A stretch of 64,000 nucleotides of DNA from Clostridium sp. (GTDB taxonomy: Bacteria > Bacillota > Clostridia > Peptostreptococcales > Peptostreptococcaceae), in NCBI GenBank assembly GCA_022782605.1, contig JALFMW010000316.1, positions 1 to 64,000 on the forward strand, written 5' to 3'. Of this stretch, positions 50,401-59,700 are shown piece after piece. The notes under the pieces are model-generated. The model was not told the origin of the DNA. It worked only from the letters and a program-made list of their open reading frames with translations, and searched no databases. Position 1 is the stretch's first letter, and every line of letters starts with the position of its first letter. A program made the position numbers and the translations under genes.

Positions 50401-53400
50401 TTTTTACCATATCGTCTAGTTGAGTTCTTATTTGTTTATCAGCTATTTTCTTTATAAGTTTAACTTTATCAGCATCAACTTCATCAAGATTTTCTATTCC
50501 TCTTTTGAAAGTAGCTTTATCTAAACTAAATACATCCATTAGTTCATCTACTACTTTACTTCTATCTTTATCAGTATAGGTTTTTAGAGACTTAATTTCT
50601 TTACCCAGATTAATCATATCTTCGTAATTAAAATCATTAAAGAACATAGCTGCATTAGGTTTAACGCTCAATACATCTATATCTCCTACAAGATTATTGC
50701 TAAGTCCTGCAGTTATATCTTTATCTTTAACTTCTTTTATTGCTTCTCCTATTAAAGTAGCGACAGTGTTTGCATTAAAATCTTCTGGAGGCTTATTTTT
50801 TAATTCAATATTCTCCATAATAGATTCAGTATATTCTCTTAATTTCTTATTTTTAAATAGTTCCTTATTATCTCTGTCATTATATTGATCATATAAAAAG
50901 TTAAGCATAGCTTCATTCTTATATATCTCTGTTTCTTCAGGCGTTAATCTATCGATGTCTTTACTACCCATATGTAGCTTAAATACTTTATTAATAAATG
51001 TAGAGTTAGAATTTGTATTTGATAAATCATAACTAACGGTCATTCTGTCATTATTAGATCCAAATGTTTTTTCAATTTTTTTAGCTTTATCTCCTCTTGT
51101 TTTGAATTTATCTCCTAATACAAAATCATATCTATTTTTAAAATAAGAATATTCGTGAGTACTTACATTAGATTCTCCACGTACAGCTCGTACAATCTTT
51201 TCATCATCTTTTAAAAAACCTAAAACTTCAACAGATGATTTTTTATCTAATTCTTTAAAAAAGTAATTAACGTTAATATCATCATAATTTATATTAGGGC
51301 CAAAGTGTTCTTCAGTCGCTTTAATTAATTTATTATAATAATCTTTTTTACTCATTACAGATTCATATGCTGCAGAAGTATTAGTTAATGTTCTAAAGTC
51401 TATCTTATAGTCTGATTCACCTTTAGGTTTATATCCCATGTGTTTTGTATATATTTTTCGTAATTGCTCTGTTTCTTCAGGACTGAAGTATCTTACTTGT
51501 TTTAAAGCTCCGTTAGGACCTGATACATCAATTGCACCATCACCTTTTTTTAATATAGTAGATAATGATACTCCATCTTCAAGCATTTTATCTAAGCCTT
51601 TATCAAGACCATTCTTTCTTGCCTCTTTATCAAAAGATAATAAACCACTTATTTTTTTAATCTTTTTTTCGTTATTAAATACTGCACGATTAGCAGCTTC
51701 ATTAACAGTTTGCTTTTCAGAGAACTTCATAGCATTTAGCATAATTTCAGTATGATTAGTAGCATTATCACTTATAACATCTTTAGTCTTTAAGTTATAG
51801 GACATATTTAATACATAGTCTTTATTTTTCTCTACTAACTCATATCCGTTATCTTTTTTATTAGCTACATGTACAAGATTAGAACCAATTATACCTTCTA
51901 GTTCTTCTTGAGTAGTAGCATATATATGAACTGTATGAGGATTAGAGTCAACAGTTTTAGTATGACTAGCAAATGCAACGTGATATAAATTATCTGAACT
52001 TAAATCAGTATAAGTTTCTCTTAACTGTTTAGCTACGTCTTCACCTAAGTCGCTTACTTTGATTACGTTTTGCTCTTTAACAGTATAGAATCCATTTTTA
52101 TTAAATCCAGTATTACCTGAAAAATTAGTATGAGTTACTTTTCCTTTGTCGTCAATAACAAATCCGCCATTAGTATATATATTTCCATTGTTATACTCTC
52201 TGTAATTAATAAATGATCTATTGCTAAAATTTGAAGAATATACATTATTTGTAGCTTTAAATATTTGCTTATCGTTAAGAGTAATAGCGGGGTTGTCTTC
52301 ATTAAATTTTGTAATGTCTTTTTCTATTAAATGCTGAATTAATGATTCGTTGTCTAACTCTTTAGAAGGTTCTAATATCATTTTCATATTCATTTCAACG
52401 TCGAATGAACCTAAGTGAGCAGTACCTTTATTGAATTCTTCTTTGTAATACTTACCAGCTAATGTACCAAGTTGTAAGTTAGGTGATTCAAATCCAAACT
52501 CATTAGTAGCTAATGTAACTACAGGATAAGTATCTAATACGTTACCTTTTTTAAAGTTAAATCCTACATCTCCTAAAGTGTTTTTCATAAACTCCATAGC
52601 TTTAGTAGCTCGTTCTACATCTTCTTTTTTAGCTTTAGGATCATTAGCTATAGCAGCTTGTTTATTATAAATGTCACGAATAGATTTATCTAATACTGGA
52701 CGGTCAAATGTTATAATGTTATGTCCACCAATAACTCCAGTATCATCCTCCATTGCTTTATTCATTTCTCCTACAGCTTTTATCATTTCAGTAACATCGT
52801 ATGATAAACCTGATTCTGGATTAATCTTACCCTTTACTTGTTTATTCATACTTTTAAATTGATTAACACCTCTAGTAACAGCATCTATGTTACCAGCAAC
52901 TGCATCATCAGTACTTATTAATTTTTTAGCTTCCCAAACATTATCTTTTAATTCAAATTCAGCTCCACGTTTAGGATCATATAAAGACATACGCATAGCT
53001 GTTACATATATATCATGATTCTCTTTCTTTATTCTATCTATTGATTTTTCTTTTATTAGTTTATTATATTCAGTTAAAAAGTTATCTAATTTTTCTACTA
53101 CATCATCAGTAGTTAATAGAATATTTTTTACTGTTTCTGTATCAGTTTCAAAATCGTGTTTACGCATAGCAAACTCAGTTATTCCCTGAGGTTTCCATCG
53201 TAAGTCTTTTGTACTACTACCAAATGTTTCTAAGTCGAATACATATAAAGCTCCACTTTTATTATCTTTCATATCTGCTACTTTTGACCATGCTTTTCCC
53301 ATAGCCTCAGCAGTAGAAGGACGTTGTCCTTTTTGACGCTGAAAACTAAAGCCGTGTATTGCAACATCTGATAAAGGAGTCTTCTTATGATATCCAAAAA

Positions 53401-53650
53401 AGCCTGCCTTATTTAATACTTCTATCATATTTTTATTAACAGACTTATTATCTACTTTTGTATCTGTATTATTTGTACGTTTCTTTATTTTAGGCCCAAC
53501 GCCTACATATGTATTTATAGCTTTACTTTTGATATCTACAGTATGTTCACCAAACATAGCACTAAGCCTATCAGAAGGTCTTAATATTTCTACTTTTGGA
53601 TTTATACTTGTACCATTATCTACAATGCGTTTTTTACTACCAAAAGCCAT
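44462..53650 (-). CDS. Candidate virion RNA polymerase fused to a DEDDh exonuclease (3062 aa)
   Basis: AATAGGAAGTGATG precedes the ATG. Residues about 130-420 carry a full DEDDh (DnaQ/RNase T-type) exonuclease set: D139 and E141 in YVFDLET, D316 in GGHNIITFDRPVL, and H412/D417 in GTAHLGSFDVEM. Far downstream are two signatures of the two-barrel RNA polymerase superfamily (bacterial beta/beta-prime, YonO, crAss-like gp66). GGIKQSFGSKHDKGVLF (K1542, K1551) resembles beta KMAGRHGNKGVIS. D2432-S-D-G-D2436 in YNGDSDGDSESAF resembles beta-prime NADFDGD, and is preceded by AIRYPTIWNNS. The order (beta-like then beta-prime-like) is right. SKGAKNAIGSIDNLLNAV near 2662 is a possible bridge helix. A hydrophobic stretch lies near 2941-2966. 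The gene lies between tape measure and hub with terminators on both sides. Polymerase call is by motif only; a structural protein with chance motifs is the alternative. Confidence 0.7.
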   Translation of the reverse strand: MAFGSKKRIVDNGTSINPKVEILRPSDRLSAMFGEHTVDIKSKAINTYVGVGPKIKKRTNNTDTKVDNKSVNKNMIEVLNKAGFFGYHKKTPLSDVAIHGFSFQRQKGQRPSTAEAMGKAWSKVADMKDNKSGALYVFDLETFGSSTKDLRWKPQGITEFAMRKHDFETDTETVKNILLTTDDVVEKLDNFLTEYNKLIKEKSIDRIKKENHDIYVTAMRMSLYDPKRGAEFELKDNVWEAKKLISTDDAVAGNIDAVTRGVNQFKSMNKQVKGKINPESGLSYDVTEMIKAVGEMNKAMEDDTGVIGGHNIITFDRPVLDKSIRDIYNKQAAIANDPKAKKEDVERATKAMEFMKNTLGDVGFNFKKGNVLDTYPVVTLATNEFGFESPNLQLGTLAGKYYKEEFNKGTAHLGSFDVEMNMKMILEPSKELDNESLIQHLIEKDITKFNEDNPAITLNDKQIFKATNNVYSSNFSNRSFINYREYNNGNIYTNGGFVIDDKGKVTHTNFSGNTGFNKNGFYTVKEQNVIKVSDLGEDVAKQLRETYTDLSSDNLYHVAFASHTKTVDSNPHTVHIYATTQEELEGIIGSNLVHVANKKDNGYELVEKNKDYVLNMSYNLKTKDVISDNATNHTEIMLNAMKFSEKQTVNEAANRAVFNNEKKIKKISGLLSFDKEARKNGLDKGLDKMLEDGVSLSTILKKGDGAIDVSGPNGALKQVRYFSPEETEQLRKIYTKHMGYKPKGESDYKIDFRTLTNTSAAYESVMSKKDYYNKLIKATEEHFGPNINYDDINVNYFFKELDKKSSVEVLGFLKDDEKIVRAVRGESNVSTHEYSYFKNRYDFVLGDKFKTRGDKAKKIEKTFGSNNDRMTVSYDLSNTNSNSTFINKVFKLHMGSKDIDRLTPEETEIYKNEAMLNFLYDQYNDRDNKELFKNKKLREYTESIMENIELKNKPPEDFNANTVATLIGEAIKEVKDKDITAGLSNNLVGDIDVLSVKPNAAMFFNDFNYEDMINLGKEIKSLKTYTDKDRSKVVDELMDVFSLDKATFKRGIENLDEVDADKVKLIKKIADKQIRTQLDDMVKTMRENNIDFHVDTINRLMIAQRGDDIVPLTGMPKLKIDDYGNLTLQSGEQNLALGLRLEVVNTKDGKRTRLTTNLDSNFGRKDFFSDLFKNKVLSGKETELSDLNRFIKYHNTETAKYTKYSGRKTDLTTVNDRFNISAYQELLPEMVRVNGELSGLLDGLDFNNKDLIPQLREHLSSLEKNSKIDKDSLPPDINMLTRNDDITLALATMDPNDPFYKDFQKIAKYLGPGLKETAYSKGELQIGDRVIGNATNVFDAVSRPPMYGAGNIKYLRTDDIKELKDFDILPGSIIETNKTMRGIYREKEGELLTSDFRGRQVLMSAPYIKRRLENQRATILKNKAKINNATIQQMTDEYLDEVYTHTIETLSSGTFEQARIGDARVFNNIINMPVDVQYLSVNKDLMDAVDNKTDQNKIQRLIDMAGTITKNEQGEYEYKRRAGTIVKRGEVIAEYSGYGGIKQSFGSKHDKGVLFFSISHNDQELSDEYISKIINQYANQFDVAETDEEKFKTLFNILRAKDLKATYKIENANHASLLKVQDGSVEKGMTYLNNAQLGSLNKSVKSYFEGLQQDNSDDRVISAFSNGMIPHERAIRALHEDIANKKGITVDELVRKTTGSRFKNIDELLDMVKDEREALSEIVFGDYGAFAGFMTVTNDNISGHGNVGLNVSSNFADAIKRYSKASGKSYEEAAKEIGEDILKDDNLNFIRKTMYDANGQILEDKGRLFKIDDVGTFILEEMNENQKTYIDLKRFDEAFRHVDKLIQKADKDADINTRLVHKNVYSRGEKGELIPHEEIVGNFLFEKEGDKNVIVGSTPYSNHAIIADSETTSRVTKEYLDAMKALNEYKKIDPDKLTTEDKAEMKKLREIVSSQKDHTKHVTVDDQMLSKLENIKFNDDLAKDLEYSLKVDRDLDYALTEEKAEFLSKKSGGFIKYNKDDGTFEIDERIKGKKAYGSFIEKIKSQQYYNDVYADELTEEMLKSPEYAHLKDIYNDVVGKGKSDKIGVHNAQAIYDLQGMARAAEFNRTSDMDMMQDLIDNHNFELMSIKDYVPKDGIAGPSTIDSIRDKRIMLDLGEQFADNNRYIAIPAGGQRIGDMEALTKMQAMVNTIKSNSDSIEKMEIGSLLGVDKDTYESLTPTMKKEILDQSNIPPAIREKYEKHINNIQDARDKLVELSERYNRKDTLYTAASKVEIMEASNRAKIISVTSDAAIADVAKQMGIDLPVSETSGKFMKKAKVLMEDGTEESLHDLAQRGIHYDFQRVGIDHFINSGYFDSNGEANEKVLKQFGLQNTQQLIEHLETYGDANIAIRYPTIWNNSLYATRTYLDREFDYKNIKSVSSASMLKYNGDSDGDSESAFQITYDGANFALFEHQRKQAIAEVKSTNKAMDSKEFQETVRQQVISKGVISEDAYDAFSTLSLGMDETAVLENPKWVSKSKNIILEDIAKNRKAGNVEDIQGTIKNAKSETFRTRRYEATSAHPTGEVIAANMNDVKEAITKALEIDRTAFEENTLDIAEKISAGSIDLNDVKGKDKYAVIDYAMKALESNNEFANTPEFKKMQDAMVKRVDIQHMFEEEQSKGAKNAIGSIDNLLNAVRTVSTKALGDESSNMYDLNKSNIVNEASTRMIQQVISFKKVEAEIGDSRVVELEQIMSVAKKGKAGDTEVEKLTDWLGTYLSTGDTNTIWNEMRASTRYELENPSKGKLSYIEGFKKRERNLKNSTLTDEELEIMAKNNYIAKNYLSAVNQMANDPYWSQSMIDISGSGKKTSQDKTIDRVINKTSEDFMTNRVNNEIKNRTEIPNIDKFVTGDKVGDNDLLNLQFDVKSNLDKEINTESLLDNVVEEGEKGLGKRLLSQSAELSLGTGIGIAALGVAAGLMIAGYAGGGHQKPTKPKDDSQPVEVTPMLDDNNPDNAMRQQGYIINIKADTNKGARHLKRTLKDVAKASSSNGDVTINMNYKNTSGGGYSNKDIENIINNFI

Positions 53651-53692
53651 AGCATCACTTCCTATTAATAATATTCTAATAAAGTATTACTT

Positions 53693-53722
53693 AAAAAAGA
53701 GCCATGATTTTTCATGACTCTT
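53693..53722 (-). terminator. Intrinsic terminator after the 2092-aa gene
   Basis: On the minus strand AAGAGTCATGA pairs with TCATGGCTCTT (one G-U) around a 4-base A loop, followed by TTTT. It overlaps the stop codon of the 2092-aa gene. TATTACTT (53685-53692, plus strand) lies immediately beyond, within the 70-base gap before the 3062-aa gene. Confidence 0.85.
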
Positions 53723-56700
53723 AAAATAGACTACCTAGTCTATAAACAGCTTTTGCTATTTTATAACTACCAGCTTTACCATAATCTTCAGCTTTTTCTT
53801 TTACGTCTCCTATTATTTTAATACCAGGTGCTCTTGTTTTCTCTATGCTTACATTATGAAGAACTAGTCCTCTACCCTTCATAACTGATCTTATATTATG
53901 ATTATGAAGCATATTTCCATTATCGTAATTTTCTATTTCTGGAGCATCCTCGAAAGTAGCTTTAGACTTTTCAGAATTATAATATCCAAAATCTGATAAC
54001 AGCATACCTTCATTCTCTATAGTTTTCATCTTAACATATTTAAGATTAACATTAGGCTTCCAACCTCTCCAACCTGCACCAGGCATAGCGTGAACGTTAA
54101 AGTATCTTCTGTTAGATTCTACACGTTCTAACTTCATACCCCAAGCAGCTTGTAATGGTCTACGCATCATAGGTGATACAGATTTTAATATTTTCTTTCT
54201 TTCCTTCTTATCTGTGACTTCCATAAATGCTTGGAAGTGATCTTTATATTGATCAGGTACTGAAGCCAATAGTTCATCTTTAGTAGCATTAGCGTCTAAG
54301 CCATACATAGTAGATTCCATTGCCTTTTTATAAGCTACTGCAGATTTAGTCCATTCTCCACCTTTTAAGAACATCTTATTTTGCTCTTGTAATAGTTGTT
54401 TCTTATTTTCAACTCTTTCTAACTTCTTAGAATATTTATCTCCAACATGTTTTACTTTATTAGTTAATTTTGCTGCTTCTACATTAAGCTTGTTTATCTT
54501 TTCTTTGTTCTTATCTATTTGATCGAATATACCTTCTATATCTACTTTTTCTTTACGTCTAGCCATTTTAGCTGCACGTTTATATAATCCACTATATTTC
54601 ATATACTCTAATCTATCAAAGTATTCATCTAAATCCCACTTTTTACGTGTTTCTTTAGGAGCCCATTTACCAAACATCTGCTCTTTATTGAATCTAGAAT
54701 TCTTTAATGCAGACATTGTAAGACCTACTCCTACTCCTATAAGTGCTCCTCTAGTAGGTGTCATTTTACCTACTAAATCTTCTATAGCTTCCCAAGCTAA
54801 GTCTTTACTAGCGATAGCTGCACCAGCCAGACCCATAGTAGCCATAGACTTAATTGGATTATCGGCATTATCCCAAGCATATTTAATAGTACCTAATGCA
54901 ACGCCAAGTTTAGCTCCTTTTTGCCAATTTGTTAATTCCTGACCTCTACCATTAGCACCATTAGACATATTTAATATATATGACATATTACCAACTAAGA
55001 AAGCAGTAGGATTTGTAGTTACAAGTAAGGCATTACTTAACCATCTTTCTTGTTTATTAGTACTATATACACTATTCTTAAAATGATTATAAGCTATACC
55101 TAAACTTAAAGCTTCAGATATTAATGATTTACTAGACTGTTCATTAAACATAGGTCTAACAAATCCCTTGATAGGATGATCCCATGTTTTAAAGTTAGAG
55201 CCATAATAATTCTCTTTCATATATGACTCATAAGCGCTATCTACTCTTAAGAATTTATTATGTATGATAGGTATTGGAGCATGAGCTATTAATTCTTGTA
55301 CAGCTCCACTAGCCTCTTGTGCTGCACTTATAGTTCCTAACTTAGCTATGGTACTAGTATCTTCTACGTCTTTTTTAGCTATGCCAGATTCTATAAGAGT
55401 TCTATTTAATGATTCGCTAGAACCAGGTACATATACAACTGCTGGAGTCAATAAGTTATTGTCTCTATTTTCTTTGTCATAGCCTCTGTTTTTATCATGT
55501 CTATATGTTATCTCTTGCCCTGGAGCTATATAGGATTGTAATGCACTTTCTAAGTTATCGTCTTTAGCAACTCCTGCTAAGTTTAAAACAGTTTTATCTG
55601 CTAAGTATATATTAGAGCCTTGTACGTATTGTACTATACCTTTTCCATATTCTGTATTATTCTTAGCGTATGTATATTCAAAAAATTGATGATTACCAGA
55701 CATTTTAGCTGTACGCTCTGCTATCTGTTCCATCTCTTCTTTTAATGCTTCGTCAGTTACTGTGTTTTTAGCTATATTACGCCATATCTTATATTCACGA
55801 GAATTAGGCGCTACATCTGCTAATATCTTATATCTATCAAATGCACCATAATCTCCAAATTGATCAGGATGTAATTCATTTAAAGTTTCATAACCTTTAC
55901 CTGGTAATCTTGCTTCACCTTTAGGTATGTTAGTATATGGATCTCCTGTCTTATATGAATCAGGTATCCAATCAGGCATATTGTTAACTAATGGATTTAC
56001 ATTGATACGATTTCTCTGTTCAGAAGGGAAGAAACGTCTAGCTATTTCCATAGGGCCTCCACCAAGACCACCTATACTAGCATCCCAGAATGAACGAGAA
56101 AAGCTATTCATTTGTTCAGCGCTTTCATATCTAAATGTATATGAACTATCTGAATTAGTAAACATAGAACCTAAGTATCCATACATACCACTGATTTGAC
56201 TAGCTGAATACATAGCGTCTCTTGCAAAATCATAAGTCAATGACTTATTAATTAAATCAGGATCTACGCGATCTCCATACCAATTATCTATATAATTGTT
56301 GTATTCATTAACAAGATTACGATAGATATAAGTACTGTTTTCTGGATTATTAATGACTCCTGCAGAACGAGTACCTTTAGTTCTTCTGTTCTTAATAGCA
56401 TTATTTATTTCTGCTATAAGGCCTCTACCTATTCTTTCAGTAGTACCAGGATCACCATAATCACTCATGCCATCAAGGATATTAGATTTAAATATTTCAT
56501 TCTCATTTGAAGATATTAATACACGTCCTCCACCTCTTGTAGTTTGTATATAGTCTTCACCGGTAGGTGCTACATATGTATCTACGTTAGGAACTTCGGC
56601 AGTCATAAAATCATATCCTGGAGATTCTATTTGACCATTTTGTACTGTAAAATTCATTTCTCCAGATACTGGATTTCCATATGGCACATACTCTGCATTT

Positions 56701-59700
56701 CTAATATCTGTACCAGATACTATTAATAAATCTTCGTTACTGTATCCGCCATCTTCGTGACGTTCTTTATTCTTGATACGTTCGTTAATTCTATTAATAA
56801 CGGCCTTAGCATCTCTTCCAGTATGTCCTAATCTTAATCGTGCTTCAGGCAACATACGTACTGGTTTTAATATTTCACCTACTGTAGGATTCAATACAGC
56901 ACCCCAAGGTGTACCTTCAGTAAACATTTTAGAAGTTAAAGGATAAGGTCTATCCCCTTCTTTTAAATGTTTCTTTTCTAGCCAGTATGGATTTACTAAT
57001 GCTCTTACTGTACTGAATGGATGAGTAGGAGTTGGCAACCAACTATGAGCCCATTTCTCTTCACTAGAACCATATACACTTACATCGTGATAATTACTTT
57101 CAGCTCTTCTTAAGTAGTTAGGCTCCCAGTATGATATAGCTCCACCATGATATTCACTAGTAGAGCCAAATGACCAATATCTACCTTTACGTACTGGGCT
57201 ATATCCATTTTCGTACCAATCTCTACGTTCTTCTGCTGTATCGAAATGATTATCTCCAAAGTAGTATTCATGTATTACAGATGTTTCTGCCCAATCGTTT
57301 ATTCTATCTCCTAGGCCTACATTATATGCAAATTTACGTGCACCTATATCTACGTATGATAATCCACGAGCTGCAGCTTCTGTCATAGAAGAGCCTAAAA
57401 ATCTTCTAGATTCATCATTAAGATAACTTAATGTTCTGACTCCAAGTGCGATAGGAGCTACACGTTTTAATCCAAAGTTTAAGTATGTAGCTAATGGAGA
57501 ACTCATAGAATCAGATGATAGGTTTAATCCTAATGCAGATAAGTCATAGTTTAATCTAGACATTGAATATTGAGTTAATAGTGTAGCTTCTGTTATATTA
57601 GAAGTATCATAACGACCTGCTGTAAATAATTCCTTAGGAAGATTTTTAACGCCATCTATAACGTTAGATACAGCAGCATTAACATCTTTCATATCTCCGC
57701 TCTTAATAGCTTTATTTATATCGCTAATTATATCTTTAGGACTAAAGGCAGATTTTCTTATTAGAGTTAAATCATTATATTCATTATAAAAATTTAATTC
57801 ATTAATGCTATCTAGATATGAGTCATCTAATATATTAAAGTCTTTTATACCTCTATCCATTATCTCATTGAATGTATTTAGCATACCTTCATTACTATTT
57901 ATGATATATCTAAATATATTTTCTCTACCTGTTTCATCGAATCTAGCTTTAATATCATCTGCTATTACACTATCTACATTCATGTAATTTTCAAATAATC
58001 CAAGTACACCTATATCATTTAATGTTTTACGTTGTATGTCATTAGTAGTTACGTCATTAACGAAATTAGTAAACATACTTAAATCTTGTGTTCTAGAATT
58101 TTCTAATAAGACTTCTTTGATATACTCAACTCTGAATTGACCAACGCTATCTCTAGTCCATTGTTCTTCTAGTCCCATACCAAATAAAGGATTAAGCTTA
58201 CTCTTCTTAATAGATATATGACTTATATCTTCTGAGTGTTCTAAATCAGATCTTATAGTGTCTATCATACCAGCTAATCTTCTATTAGTTAAAGCTCTTG
58301 TATCATTAAAATTATTAACGAAAGACATCATAGCTTCATCTGAGCCATCTAATAAATACTCAAACATTTTATTTTCTTCTTGAGATAATCTTCCGTTTTT
58401 AATAATAGAGTCTATTAATTCATCACTAACGCCTGTTATATTTCTATTAAGTATCTGGCTAGTAGTCAATGCATTATCATACATTAATGATTTTTCTTCA
58501 ACGGTTTCTAGTATTACATCGCTATTTATATAGTTTCTCATAGCGATTAATCTATTCTTTTCATATGTTGGATCTAAGCTTTTACCAACTTTTCTATTTA
58601 ATTGATTTTTAAGATTAAATGAGCCATCTTGATTAATATCTAATAATTGAGACATTATACCATTATAAGATTCTAATGCTTGTTGTTGAGTACCTAATAG
58701 TTCTTGAGTAACCTTTTTTCTCCATCCGCTTACTTCTCTTACATCTACTGCAGTACCCTTATCTAATGTCGCTATACCATTATCGTCTCTAGTAACACCA
58801 TATAATGTACCATTTAGATATACCATCATATCATTCATAATATTATCTGTTGCACCAGTTAAATAAGCATTAACATCACGCTTATCTGCAACAAGAATAT
58901 CAAAATTATGCTTATCATCTAAATCAAATGGTTTTAATAATATTTTACCAGGAGTGGTATCTTTAACTTTTTTAAAAAAGTTTTTTATATCTTCAACAGA
59001 CTCTCTACTATCAAGTATAGTCTTTTGTCCGTTTTCATCAGTAACGACACGTAAGCCACGATCTATGATCATATTTTTAAAGTCTTCATTCCAAACAGAT
59101 GCGCTACCTTTAATACGAGTATTCATGTCTACCTGCTTTGTACTGTTATCGAACTCTCTAAAAGTAAATCTGCCAAAGTCTAATTGGTCTCCTAGTTCTT
59201 CTAAATCTTTAACTTTTAATGCAGTAGTACCAGTTGCTCTGTCTATAATCTTATCAAAAAAAGTAGGTTGATTTTGTTTATATAGATTATCATATCTAGA
59301 AACACTTATATCTTCTGCTAATTTGCCAAACTCATTGATTATACTCTTATCATCTACAGCGTGTTCTTCTCTCCATTTTAACATACCATTTAATAGAGAG
59401 TTTAACTGTTCTTCGTTTAAGCCTGTTTTATAGGCCTTTTTATAATGAGATAATAATGTACCATCTTTTATGTTTTCTTCAGTTACCTTATAATATAAAG
59501 CATCAACTAAATCGTTTAGCATATCTTTTTCTTTGCCTTCTATTTGGCCAGATATCTGATCTTTAAATGCTTTCTTGAAAGTATTCTTCTTACTTACTTT
59601 AGCACGTCTTAAAGTCTTATCTTTTGTTTGTAATATTTCAATCATATCTTTAGTCAATTTAGTAGTTGATGCTTTTATTTTATCTGCATTCTTATTTCTA

